From: an uncultured Myxococcales bacterium
GTDB lineage: Bacteria > Myxococcota_A > UBA9042 > DTJE01
Reading direction: 5' to 3'
DNA length: 64,000 bases
NCBI GenBank assembly: GCA_903936705.1
Contig: CAIZWN010000044.1
Span: 62,001-126,000, forward strand
Program-made: the position numbers and the translations under genes
Notes under the pieces: generated by a model
Told to the model about the DNA's origin: nothing
The model's input: the letters and a program-made list of their open reading frames with translations, nothing else
Database searches by the model: none
Shown here: positions 28,313 through 37,286 of the stretch, one piece after another
How positions within the stretch are numbered: position 1 is the stretch's first letter
How the letters are laid out: the number at the start of each line of letters is the position of its first letter

Positions 28313-29569
28313 CTATGTCCCCATCGCCTCGAGAATTCGCGTCGCCGTCGCAAGGACGCCTTCAAAGCCGATGAATGGAGACGGTGACAACGGCTGCCAG
28401 CCACGGCAGGGCATCCCGAACTCGACCCCTGTTACGCCGCATCTGCGGGCACACTGGACTTCGTTAGTGGTACCGATCACCAGGTCGATCGCACGGTCGG
28501 ACACCGCCTGACGCAACCTGGATTCGACCGCGTTCAGTCCGGGCGCATCCAGTACTTCGACACCTTCCGCGGCGGCGCCAACCGCAGCAGTGCGGCCGTC
28601 CAGCGCACCGGCGAGTACAGGCACCATTCGCAAATCACGACACAGGCCCAGCAGGCCCCCAAGGCGAGGACCGTCCGAAAAAACAGCCACGGGTCGTCCG
28701 ACCAGTGGTTCTGCGGCCTGGCGCAGGACACTGCGCACCCTGGCCTCCTCGCGGTCTGCAAGGCCAACGGCTCCATCCATGCACCCGAATGCATCCCCAA
28801 GACGCACCAGAAACTCCCTTGTTGCCGCGATCCCGATCGGCCACGGAACGTCAATCCTGACATGTCCCAGACGTCTCACCAGCACGTCGGACGCAGCTTC
28901 GCCACCCGGCAGGGTAACGGCTGCACCGGCGCGAGGCAGGTCGGCCAGGCGCCCCGACATCCCGCCTCCCAGCAGAGCCGTGTTCAACACAAGGCCAAGT
29001 TCAGCCATGTACGACGTCAGCAGATCAATGTTTGCAACATGTTCGTAGAACGGACGATCAAACAGGTAGCCGACCAGATTTACGCGTTTGTCCATGCCAG
29101 AAATCGCCGGCGTACCAGGCAAGGCAAACCGCTCTGCCAAAGCAGCCAGTGCTCGTCCATAGCCCTCAAAAAGATCCCCTGAAAAGTCTGGGGCGTAGAC
29201 GTAGACAGACGGAATGCCAAGGAGTTTCTCGAGATCCTGGCCAAGCCGATCGCGATCAATGCCGGCAATCTCGACAAACGATGCCGATGTGACGACAAGC
29301 ATCCGGGCCTTGACCCGCCGGACTATGTCCTGCGCCAACCTAGCCAGGACCTGTCCAGGGTCCAGCACCAGGTCGGCTTCGGTGATCTTGGTACACACGA
29401 CTCGCCGATGAACCTCTCCCGATGGATTATGGAACCTCATCAGTGAGTGCAGTTTGATGTCGCAACCTGCGCCTCCGTGCAGTATCACCACGGCATCAGG
29501 GATCGCCAGGCCGGCGATGCAGGCGCCAATGCTGGCGGTAGCCTGGTACGTCTTCGGCTCGAACGTCAC
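28313..29569 (-). CDS. Nitrogenase component 1-like protein (stand-alone subunit)
   Basis: 418 residues of the NifD/NifK/BchN/CfbD superfamily. Visible landmarks are GACIAGLAIPDAVVILHGGAGC, CTKITEADLVLD, which matches the CT-x-x-x-E-x-D-I-V motif, and a C-terminal FGMPCRGWQPLSP with SPFIGFEG. Cysteines at 17 and 36 fit the first two cluster-ligand positions. Where the third is expected the sequence is VVTSASFVE, with no Cys, while Cys59 lies in the CTKIT motif. It overlaps the fusion gene upstream by four bases (ATGA), strongly suggesting the two products form a heteromer. It is not NifD or NifK proper: it is shorter and the gene sits among glycan genes. No NifH-like reductase gene is linked. 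Function unknown. Confidence 0.8.
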   Translation of the reverse strand: MTFEPKTYQATASIGACIAGLAIPDAVVILHGGAGCDIKLHSLMRFHNPSGEVHRRVVCTKITEADLVLDPGQVLARLAQDIVRRVKARMLVVTSASFVEIAGIDRDRLGQDLEKLLGIPSVYVYAPDFSGDLFEGYGRALAALAERFALPGTPAISGMDKRVNLVGYLFDRPFYEHVANIDLLTSYMAELGLVLNTALLGGGMSGRLADLPRAGAAVTLPGGEAASDVLVRRLGHVRIDVPWPIGIAATREFLVRLGDAFGCMDGAVGLADREEARVRSVLRQAAEPLVGRPVAVFSDGPRLGGLLGLCRDLRMVPVLAGALDGRTAAVGAAAEGVEVLDAPGLNAVESRLRQAVSDRAIDLVIGTTNEVQCARRCGVTGVEFGMPCRGWQPLSPSPFIGFEGVLATATRILEAMGT

Positions 29570-32259
29570 GCCATCACCCCTTCAAGCGCCATGAGGGTTC
29601 GTTCGATTCCGGAAAACCCCGGTTCGAACCGCATGAAATGAAAGTAGGTCACGCCAGCGGCGTCAATGAAATGTTTCTGGCACGACTCGTTTGTTGCAAG
29701 GTCGAAATTCCCTGAGCGCAGTATCGATTCAAGCCCCTCCGGCCTGCGGTGCAGGTACACCTCCGGGCTGGCGCCCAGGAAGGTCGCCAATGCACGAACT
29801 CGGTTGAGCTGCTGTGTTGATTCCTCGGTTAGCGCCACAAGAACCGGTTTCAGCCCCAGTTCCAGAAGGAAAGGAACATACCCGACGCCCAGATGAACCG
29901 TCGTCATCGAGCCAGTCCCCTTACGGTTATTGCCGAAGGACACAGCTACGCGACGCCCCTGGTGACGCGCCTTGAACGCCGAAATCCGCTCGTTCAGCCG
30001 CCGTAACCTGGGCTCCAGCAACAGTGCCATTTCTGTCTCTCGTCCCATCCTTCGCCCGATTTCCAGGAAGAAGGAATGGACCGATCCGACAGCAAATGGC
30101 GTTGCCTGGTCAACAACCTCAGCCGAGGTCAGCGAACCTACAGCCTCAAGAAACGAGCTGAAGACGACCCTCTCGGGAGCCATTACCAATCGGGACGAGG
30201 CAATGCTGGACAAGGCTTCAAGGCCACCGGAGGGCCAGAAAGCGCCAACCGATATCCCGGCTTCGGACAGAATTGCCTGGACTTCCTGCTCGAAACGCCC
30301 CGCGTCGTCAGGATACCCGACGAACGATACCTGGTTCGCCGGCTGACCCGCCGACCGCAGAAAACGGGAAGCCAACGCCCCATGAACACGGCGAGCAACC
30401 TCTATGGGTCGCAATGGACGCAATCCATTGGCCTGTATCGCGACTACAGGAACGCCAAGATCCTGTTCCAGTTCAGTGGCAACCTGTTCAAGATCGTCGC
30501 CAATCATCTCGGACAGGCAGGTTCCAACAATGACAAGCGCGCGCGAGGACGGGCGAATGTCAATCGCCCCACGTGCCGCTTCGTGCAACCGGCGCTCGCC
30601 CCCGTCAATCACGTCCATCTCTCGCATATCGCTCGAGAATATGTTTCCTGACGACTGCTCAAATGCAGGAAGACAACCGCGGTCCCCATGCACCAGAATC
30701 GCAAATTCGGCCGGCAACTCCTGAAGAACATCCAGCGCACCCATCATCCCGCAAGCGGTGTCCCCGAAAGCATCCTCCAGTGGCATGTCATCCGGTAGCG
30801 CAGCCGAATCGTCAACAGCAGGTAACGCGATGGCAGGCGATGGCGCCGACTGAGGGGTAGGCTGTGCAGACAGTCGATCCCAGGCGGCCTCAATTTCCTC
30901 GAACTTCGTGTTCATTCGGGTGCGAGCAAGCCTGGCGATGACCTTCAGAGCAGGCGCCTCGACAGTCCCGGCGCCGTGCGACAGGTTCAGGTGTACCGTT
31001 CGAAGATAGGATGGGCGCGAGTCGTCACGAGGCGATATCTCGAGGATAGTCGTGCGGCCCCCGGAATCAAGCATCGTCAGCGACAATTTTCCGGCAGCGC
31101 TGCCGGCGGAAATCCCATGGATTCCAGCGCGCGCCAGCATCTCCAGCGGCGAATCAAGAAGCCATGCCAGAAGGCTGGTGGCAACAGTTTCCGGCGGGAG
31201 ACTGGCTGACACTGACGCCGGTTTCGGCGCGCTGTCCATTGGCAGTGACTTTACAGGCAGGAATTCATCCCAGCCGAAACGCTCGATGTATGTAACCTGC
31301 ACGCCGCTGCACACGGGTTCCAGCTTGCATTCCCGGCACGCAGGGCGCTTTGCGTAGTAGGGATCTGGCGACCCGACGACATTCGTCTGGCCTCGATCCC
31401 TGACAAACCTGTGATCCGGCACATCCACCGACGGAACCGGGCCACCGTCAGCCGAACGGGACAGCACCACGCAACCTGGAACCTCGCACAGCCGCAACGA
31501 AACCGGGGCGCCAAGGGAACGCCACGCGTGCAGCCAGGCATCCATCAGATCGCCGTATCCAAGTTCAAGATCGTCGCGGGTGGCCAAGGCACTGCCCAGC
31601 GGCTTCATTGCGGAACAGCAAATCCCGTCGCCAAGCTTCGGGGACGCATGCGCCAGGAAGAACTGGTAGATCTCGGCAATACGGGCCACGTTCCGGCGAG
31701 TCATGACAACCAGGAATTCCAGCCGAAAGCCACTGGCGGGACGGATCCGCGCCAGCTTCTTCAGGCCCTCTACAACCTCGTCAAAGGCACCAGGGCGCTG
31801 GACAATTGCGTCGTGATCTTCTGCACGATCTCCATGAATCGACAGCACTATCCTGCCCATTCCGGCATTCAGCAGGTCTTCAAGCAGACTGCCACGGTGC
31901 AGCAAACGACCGTTCGTGTTCATCGATACAAGTTCGAATCCCATGTCGCGAGCCATCCGGACCGCTGCAACAAGATGGCGGCCCATCGTCGGCTCGGCGA
32001 TGGTGAACGCAGCCTCCCGCAACCCCAGACCATAGCCTTCCTCGAGGTTCGCCCGGATCTCGTCGAGAGTCGGGGGATGAACCGGAACTCCTGGAATGCG
32101 TCCGTCAATGCGCCCGTTCAGGCAGAACACGCAGGAATTGTTGCAGGCATCGCTGACAGCCAAGTGCAGTGCTCGACGCTTTGACTGGGGCACGGACTGC
32201 CCGGACTCGGCCCGGCCTGCCGGGGATGGATTCGAAGCGGCCACCTGTTCAACCTCCAC
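29566..32259 (-). CDS. Fusion of a radical SAM enzyme with a nitrogenase component 1-like domain
   Basis: 897 residues. Residues ~28-250 form a radical SAM domain with C39-N-N-S-C43-V-F-C46 (CX3CX2C). A SPASM-like cysteine group CRECKLEPVC follows near residue 310. Residues ~340-480 are a linker region I cannot assign. From ~495 to the end is a nitrogenase component 1-like domain with Cys503, Cys529 in HGDRGC, and Cys581 in VGTCLSEMIGDDL. The first two are separated by 25 residues, as are NifD Cys62 and Cys88, and the third motif matches the TC-x-x-E-x-IGDD pattern. This is the more canonical cluster-binding partner of the downstream subunit. I know no named enzyme with this architecture; the reaction is unknown. 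Confidence 0.85.
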   Translation of the reverse strand: MEVEQVAASNPSPAGRAESGQSVPQSKRRALHLAVSDACNNSCVFCLNGRIDGRIPGVPVHPPTLDEIRANLEEGYGLGLREAAFTIAEPTMGRHLVAAVRMARDMGFELVSMNTNGRLLHRGSLLEDLLNAGMGRIVLSIHGDRAEDHDAIVQRPGAFDEVVEGLKKLARIRPASGFRLEFLVVMTRRNVARIAEIYQFFLAHASPKLGDGICCSAMKPLGSALATRDDLELGYGDLMDAWLHAWRSLGAPVSLRLCEVPGCVVLSRSADGGPVPSVDVPDHRFVRDRGQTNVVGSPDPYYAKRPACRECKLEPVCSGVQVTYIERFGWDEFLPVKSLPMDSAPKPASVSASLPPETVATSLLAWLLDSPLEMLARAGIHGISAGSAAGKLSLTMLDSGGRTTILEISPRDDSRPSYLRTVHLNLSHGAGTVEAPALKVIARLARTRMNTKFEEIEAAWDRLSAQPTPQSAPSPAIALPAVDDSAALPDDMPLEDAFGDTACGMMGALDVLQELPAEFAILVHGDRGCLPAFEQSSGNIFSSDMREMDVIDGGERRLHEAARGAIDIRPSSRALVIVGTCLSEMIGDDLEQVATELEQDLGVPVVAIQANGLRPLRPIEVARRVHGALASRFLRSAGQPANQVSFVGYPDDAGRFEQEVQAILSEAGISVGAFWPSGGLEALSSIASSRLVMAPERVVFSSFLEAVGSLTSAEVVDQATPFAVGSVHSFFLEIGRRMGRETEMALLLEPRLRRLNERISAFKARHQGRRVAVSFGNNRKGTGSMTTVHLGVGYVPFLLELGLKPVLVALTEESTQQLNRVRALATFLGASPEVYLHRRPEGLESILRSGNFDLATNESCQKHFIDAAGVTYFHFMRFEPGFSGIERTLMALEGVMA

Positions 32260-32282
32260 GTTCCAACAGATCGGACACCTGG

Positions 32283-34343
32283 CTACAGCGGCCTGAAGTC
32301 ACGTGTTTCAAGGTGCTGCCTGAGTATCGCTTCCATGGCGGCGATATCGTATCGCAGTACGTTCGGCAGGTCAGCAGCCCGCTGACGCACGTCCCTCTGG
32401 AAAGTCGTAACCGCGTTTTGCAGGGAAGCCTCGTCGGTAAAGACGCTCTCGTCACCGTCATTGCGTTCCACAGCCAGGAATCTGAAAGCCGCTCCCAGGC
32501 CGCTGGCCAGATCGACGAAATCGGCAGCCTCGTGGATGTTCGAACGCATCACGACGAACGACAGAACAATGCGCGGTCGGTGCCGCCACCCCCTGGAGCG
32601 TTCCAGCAACAGACGAACATTCGATAGCACCTTTTCGAATCCGCCGGCATTGCCGGTTATTCGCTCGAAGGTCTCGCTGGTAGTGGCATTGATCGAGACT
32701 ATCAACGTATGGAAACGGGCACGAGACATGTCAGACAGGATCGAATCGCCCAGAAGGATGCCGTTCGTCGTCATCGACAACTGCAGGTCCGGGAAACGAT
32801 CGCTGTCGCACTCACGCACCAGTTCGGCAAAACGTGATGACATCAACGGCTCGGCGCCAGCCAGCGACAGATCGCGCAACGTGGGCAGAAGGTCCTTCAC
32901 CGAATCGAACACCACGTCAGGAATCTCTTCCAGGGAACGGTAGTTGCGATGAATCTCGCACATCGTGCAATGGTGGTTGCACCTCAAAGACGGAGCAATC
33001 ACCAAACAGGTTGGGCGTGATCGAAGGAAGTCGGCCCGTTCCAGGGTTTCCTGCATCTGTAGAATCAGGTTGTCGTGGAAAGCTCGACCGATCGGCAAGG
33101 CGCTGGGAACTGCCGAGGAATGGGCCCCACCGCGAAACACCGGGCAGATGTCACGACATACATCATCACCCTTGCCGGCAGCAATGGACCGACGGATCTG
33201 GCGAAGGCCATCCGAGTTCCAAACATCCAGCAGTGGCTGACGCAGCCAGTTTCCAGTCGAGAAACGGACTTCTTCCGTCAGCAGGCTTCCCTTGCAAGGA
33301 GCCACGCCGCCCGACGGATCCTGCGCGCCAAGGACACTCCATGGGCTGGTACAGAAAAGGGCAGGTGCGCGACCAAGCCGCTCGACCATGTCGTCCAGCG
33401 TCAGGCGCCTGATATGAAACTCCACGGCACTTGGCCCAGGAATTGAACCGGCAGGTCCGTCCGGCGTCAACGAAGGGATTTTGGTGATAGGCAGCACCGA
33501 ACCCAGCTTGGAATCAGGAGCGAAATGGGGCAGGGCGGGAGGACAAGCGCCCGCGAGGATGCACTGATTACAAACTGGGAAGGGTCCTGGCTTGGTTTGA
33601 TGATGCAACGGGGCCAGGATCGCTGGATACAGATCGGGGGCCACAACCTCGGTCGATAACAGGCATGGCGGGGGTGACGGCGGCGTAAGTCGCAGGGGCA
33701 CATGCGCCTCCAGAGCCCACGCCTGGATGGCACTGATCCTGGCGGCTGCCAGCCTGAAATCCCATGGCAGCGGTCTGGTCCTGTCAGCCTCGCCACAGAA
33801 CGCCAAGTGAATTCCTGCCAACCTGCCAGCCCTAGCCAGCACCCTCGTGGCAGTATCCAACAACCCTGGCAGTGTCGAAGGCACCACCGGAATGTCGATC
33901 TCCAGATCCAGTCCGCGCAGTTTGACGAGATCAATCAGGCGGGCCAAGCGAGTCAGGGTACCGGTGCCCCTGGTCAACCTGGCTATCGATTCCTTGTCGG
34001 CGGCTGGGACGCAGAGTCTAATCCCGGTCATGCCGGCATCTGCCAGAATATCGAAAGCATCAGTGTCAGTGAATCCGGCATGACCGTAGACCAGAACCTC
34101 TCCGGAAGACTCGTGGCGCAACCGGCGGATCAGCGGCGCCAGATCAGCCCGTAGAACGTCTCCGGCCATGATCAGAACACGTCTGGCCTGCGGGATTCGG
34201 AAGTCGGGCGACAGCACGGATGGCACAGGAAGACCCGTCCGCCCTTGCTCATGTCGGCAGAACACGCAAGACTGCGAGCACCCGGCGGCCAGCCGCAAAA
34301 CGGCTTCATCGCTGGGAATCGGAAAGCCGACAGAATCCGGCAA
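32283..34343 (-). CDS. Tandem radical SAM protein with internal SPASM-type region
   Basis: 686 residues. Module 1 has C22-S-Q-S-C26-V-F-C29 (CX3CX2C) and a divergent barrel, then an auxiliary cysteine group CNQCILAGAC near 260. A SPASM-like stretch follows (CTSPWSVL, then GGVAPC, GNWLRQPLLDVWNS and CRDIC). Module 2 has C455-N-H-H-C459-T-M-C462 and a more standard barrel to the end. SPASM normally follows its radical SAM domain; here it precedes module 2, so it may serve module 1. The start is TTG at 34343 with GGGGGGA just upstream; the CX3CX2C near residue 22 leaves no room for a later start. It is first in the operon, 23 bases before the radical SAM-nitrogenase fusion gene. Confidence 0.85.
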   Translation of the reverse strand: MPDSVGFPIPSDEAVLRLAAGCSQSCVFCRHEQGRTGLPVPSVLSPDFRIPQARRVLIMAGDVLRADLAPLIRRLRHESSGEVLVYGHAGFTDTDAFDILADAGMTGIRLCVPAADKESIARLTRGTGTLTRLARLIDLVKLRGLDLEIDIPVVPSTLPGLLDTATRVLARAGRLAGIHLAFCGEADRTRPLPWDFRLAAARISAIQAWALEAHVPLRLTPPSPPPCLLSTEVVAPDLYPAILAPLHHQTKPGPFPVCNQCILAGACPPALPHFAPDSKLGSVLPITKIPSLTPDGPAGSIPGPSAVEFHIRRLTLDDMVERLGRAPALFCTSPWSVLGAQDPSGGVAPCKGSLLTEEVRFSTGNWLRQPLLDVWNSDGLRQIRRSIAAGKGDDVCRDICPVFRGGAHSSAVPSALPIGRAFHDNLILQMQETLERADFLRSRPTCLVIAPSLRCNHHCTMCEIHRNYRSLEEIPDVVFDSVKDLLPTLRDLSLAGAEPLMSSRFAELVRECDSDRFPDLQLSMTTNGILLGDSILSDMSRARFHTLIVSINATTSETFERITGNAGGFEKVLSNVRLLLERSRGWRHRPRIVLSFVVMRSNIHEAADFVDLASGLGAAFRFLAVERNDGDESVFTDEASLQNAVTTFQRDVRQRAADLPNVLRYDIAAMEAILRQHLETRDFRPL

Positions 34344-34367
34344 AACGTCCCCCCGCGGCGGCGTCGA

Positions 34368-34396
34368 ATACTAGCGACCGACATGGTTGAAGTCAA
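34368..34396 (-). promoter_or_regulatory. Sigma-70-type promoter of the radical SAM/nitrogenase-like operon
   Basis: On the minus strand TTGACT (34391-34396) is followed after exactly 17 bases by TAGTAT (34368-34373): five of six and four of six matches to consensus. Predicted transcription starts near 34361, about 18 bases before the TTG start codon and spanning the GGGGGGA ribosome binding site. This defines the tandem radical SAM gene as first in the transcript and separates it from the rRNA methyltransferase gene upstream. Confidence 0.6.
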
Positions 34397-34490
34397 TTTG
34401 CCCGGCTATCCGGGGCACACGAAAGGGCAGTCGCACGCGCCAAGACCGCACACAATCTGGCACTGCAACAAAGGGACAATCGGCGAGGGC

Positions 34491-35765
34491 TCAGCAGCGC
34501 GCCAGGACGACTATCACGCGAAGACCGCCATTCGCGATCTGCAGCCGTCCGTTTTCGCGCAGCCCCAGCGCGTTTGCAGTGGCAGGGGAGGGCGCCACAA
34601 CTGCGCATTTCCAACCCTTCCAGACCTCCAACAGGCGCGTTCCAACCTGGCGGTAGAACGCCACTGGATCATCGCTGCCCGTTGAAAGCCGAAGCCCGTA
34701 GGGCGGATTCAGCACGACCAGGCCGGCAGGGCCGACCGGCGCTGGGGCCTGGAAGAAATCGTTGTTTTCGAAGGTGATGTCGCCAAAAACGCCTGCCGCC
34801 TTTGCATGCCTGCGGGCGATATCAAGAACCGGCGTCCCGTTATCGCGAGACAGTATCGGATGCCCCGCGCGGGCTCGAACCTCGCCCTCGGTCTGACGCC
34901 GAAGATGATTGAACGCCGGCTCGCGATACGACGGCCAGCGTTGAAACATGAAGCCACGAGCCCGCCCCGGCGGCAGACCGCGGGCGATGGAGGCAGCCTC
35001 GACGGCAAAAGTCCCAGACCCGCACATTGCGTCCACAAGGGTCGAGGAACCGTCATACCCGGCCGCCATCAGGATGCCTGCGGCCAGTGTCTCCCTGAGA
35101 GGCGCACCTCCGTGACTGATCCGAAAGCCCCGTCGATGCAAAAGCTGGCCGCTGGAATCAAGCGACAACTCAAGTCGGTTCGAATCCAGGCGCGCCAGAA
35201 GTATCTGCCTGGTCAGACCCTCCTCGATCTCGTCAGCATCCTCATCGACAATGCGTTCGTCGGAATCAAGAGGAGGGACGGAAAGTCCCAGGCTGCGCAA
35301 TCTTCGTACAATGGCATCCAGCAGCGGACGACCCAGCATTCCCGAGCCAAACAATCGCGAATTTGCAGTTGTCGCCTGCACACGCACCGGAATCCCGGCC
35401 GGCAGCAGCGCTTCCCAAGGCAGGCCATGCGCCTCGCGGTAGACGTCTTCAGGTGCCCGAGCAGAAAACGCTCCGATGCGCATCCACACCCGGTTTGCCA
35501 CTCGCAAATGCAAATTTGCCCGGTGGCCGTCACCCAGGCGCCCGACAAACGTCACCCCTCCCTGGATGGCTGCTGCATCTGCCAGCCCAATCGTACGGGC
35601 TTGCGCCAGCAGGACCGGTTCAAGACCTGGGGTACAAGCGGCAAACCATCCGTGCACGGGCCCGATGACGTGCTGCCTGATGCGGCGCTCCAGGTTGACC
35701 GGCGCCCTGGCACCCTCAATTTCCCTGCTGGCTTTGATTGGACGATTACCTGAAGGCTCATTCAT
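34491..35765 (-). CDS. THUMP-domain class I SAM-dependent RNA methyltransferase (RlmL/YpsC-like)
   Basis: About 424 residues. A THUMP-type RNA-binding N-terminus (FAACTPGLEPVLLAQ, near residues 40-190) is followed by a Rossmann methyltransferase. That domain has LVDAMCGSGTFAVEAA for SAM and LNPPYGLRL as the catalytic NPPY motif for N2-methylguanine formation. It lacks the second methyltransferase half of E. coli RlmKL, so it corresponds to the RlmL part or to YpsC; 23S rRNA is the likely substrate. The ATG at 35765 was chosen because the preceding 18 codons look non-conserved. It ends 95 bases before the -35 of the downstream operon promoter and is probably independent of it. Confidence 0.88.
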   Translation of the reverse strand: MNEPSGNRPIKASREIEGARAPVNLERRIRQHVIGPVHGWFAACTPGLEPVLLAQARTIGLADAAAIQGGVTFVGRLGDGHRANLHLRVANRVWMRIGAFSARAPEDVYREAHGLPWEALLPAGIPVRVQATTANSRLFGSGMLGRPLLDAIVRRLRSLGLSVPPLDSDERIVDEDADEIEEGLTRQILLARLDSNRLELSLDSSGQLLHRRGFRISHGGAPLRETLAAGILMAAGYDGSSTLVDAMCGSGTFAVEAASIARGLPPGRARGFMFQRWPSYREPAFNHLRRQTEGEVRARAGHPILSRDNGTPVLDIARRHAKAAGVFGDITFENNDFFQAPAPVGPAGLVVLNPPYGLRLSTGSDDPVAFYRQVGTRLLEVWKGWKCAVVAPSPATANALGLRENGRLQIANGGLRVIVVLARC

Positions 35766-35890
35766 CGCCCCGAAGTGTATCACTATCAAGAATTGCAGTC
35801 CCGATCTCGAGGACGACATCAGGGTCGTCTTGCCTTCGGGCGCCGGCGATGGTAACTCTGCTCCACCTGCGACGACGACCGAGGAAAGTC

Positions 35891-37261
35891 ATGGTGACAT
35901 CGATTCCTGAGAACAAGACAGCCGCAGATCCCAGCCATCTATTGCGTTGGCAACTTCAGACTTTTGGCCTTTTGTGGGCAGCCTACGCCGCCTACTACCT
36001 GTGCCGGATGAACTTCGCCGTGGCCCAACCGCTGATTCTCAAGGAATTCCCCGACTGGTCAGCGGCCCGGGTCGGACTGATCCCTTCGGTCTACGCGACC
36101 TGTTACGCGATCGGACAGTTCATAAACGGACAACTTGGCGAGAAGTTCGGCGCACGCAAGATGATGACGGGCGCGATGGCGATTGCGTTGCTGTCCAATC
36201 TGGCGTTCGCGTTCACCTCGTCCTATCCGGTCATGCTGCTCTTGTGGGGATTGAACGGCTACGCGCAGTCGGCAGGCTGGTCGCTGGTGGTGAAGACCCT
36301 GACAAACTGGACGACCGCCAAACGACGAGGGTTGTTTATCGGGTTGATCAGCACGTGCTATCAGGTTGGCAACGTCGTTTCGTGGCTGCTGGCCGGTTGG
36401 CTTTGCGATGCATTCATGGACTGGCGACCGGCGTTCTGGATTCCAGCCCTGATCATGATACCGATTACGACCCTTTTCGCGATTGCGTTGCGCAACAGTC
36501 CCGAGGATGCCGGCTTTCCTGCAGTTCGTGACGACCTGGGTGACCTGCCATCATCGAAGAAGGGGGATGCCTCGGGCACCGACAGTGGTCTTGCCACTGC
36601 GATGGACGTCCTGCGAATGACCTTGTCGAACCGGATACTGTGGATTCTGGCCGTCGGCTATTTCTGCATGAATTCGGTGCGATACGCCTTCATGAACTGG
36701 GCGGTCACGTACATGGCCGACTTCCACGGCCGTTCTATAAAGGGCAGCGCATTCACGGCCGTTGCCTTGCCTTTGATCGGCGCAATCGGAGCCGTGTCGG
36801 CGGGCTGGTTTTCGGATCGACTGTTCGGGCGTCGGCGCGCCCCTGTGTGCGCCATCAGCCTGTTCCTGCTTGCCGGCGTGTGCATTGGTTTCATCATGGT
36901 GCCGCGTGGCGAATGGGTCGTGGCAACCGCCATGCTGGGCCTGGCTGGGTTCCTGATCTACGGCCCCGACATGCTGATGAGCGGCGCAGCTACGGCCGAC
37001 GTTCATCCACGGGCGACCGCGGCAGCAACCGGCTTTACCATGTGCATGGGCGCGACGGGGTCGATACTGTCGGGCGCCGGAGTTGGCTGGCTGAAGGACG
37101 TCACACCGGGAATGGTGGAGGATCTGCGCACTATCGTGCCGTCATGGGCAGCAGACAGCATGTCTGAATGGACGTTGATCTTCGCGATTCTGGCTGCGTT
37201 GTCTGTCGTATCCGCTCTGCTGATGGTTTCCATCTGGAACTCGCGTCCCAAGACCGCATAG
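35891..37261 (+). CDS. MFS transporter of the organophosphate:phosphate antiporter (OPA) type
   Basis: About 456 residues with twelve predicted membrane helices. The opening YAAYYLCRMNFAVAQPLIL, then YAIGQFINGQLGEKFGARKMM (the helix 2-3 MFS motif) and MDWRPAFWIPA are characteristic of the GlpT/UhpT/UhpC family. Substrate could be glycerol-3-phosphate or a hexose phosphate; the sequence does not decide. A glpD gene at 62190 would fit glycerol-3-phosphate use, though it is not linked. The ATG at 35891 has GAGGAAAG upstream; earlier in-frame codons overlap the promoter region of the divergent RNA methyltransferase gene. It is convergent with the sialidase gene. Confidence 0.88.
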   Translation: MVTSIPENKTAADPSHLLRWQLQTFGLLWAAYAAYYLCRMNFAVAQPLILKEFPDWSAARVGLIPSVYATCYAIGQFINGQLGEKFGARKMMTGAMAIALLSNLAFAFTSSYPVMLLLWGLNGYAQSAGWSLVVKTLTNWTTAKRRGLFIGLISTCYQVGNVVSWLLAGWLCDAFMDWRPAFWIPALIMIPITTLFAIALRNSPEDAGFPAVRDDLGDLPSSKKGDASGTDSGLATAMDVLRMTLSNRILWILAVGYFCMNSVRYAFMNWAVTYMADFHGRSIKGSAFTAVALPLIGAIGAVSAGWFSDRLFGRRRAPVCAISLFLLAGVCIGFIMVPRGEWVVATAMLGLAGFLIYGPDMLMSGAATADVHPRATAAATGFTMCMGATGSILSGAGVGWLKDVTPGMVEDLRTIVPSWAADSMSEWTLIFAILAALSVVSALLMVSIWNSRPKTA

Positions 37262-37286
37262 CAGGCTGGCCTTTCCCTGCGAAAGA

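Noticed and set aside
28313-34343. Reading the radical SAM/nitrogenase-like genes as a nif, bch or cfb locus
   Set aside because: Neither a NifH/BchL/CfbC-like ATPase nor other cofactor genes are linked, and the chain lengths and fusion do not match NifDK, BchNB or CfbD.
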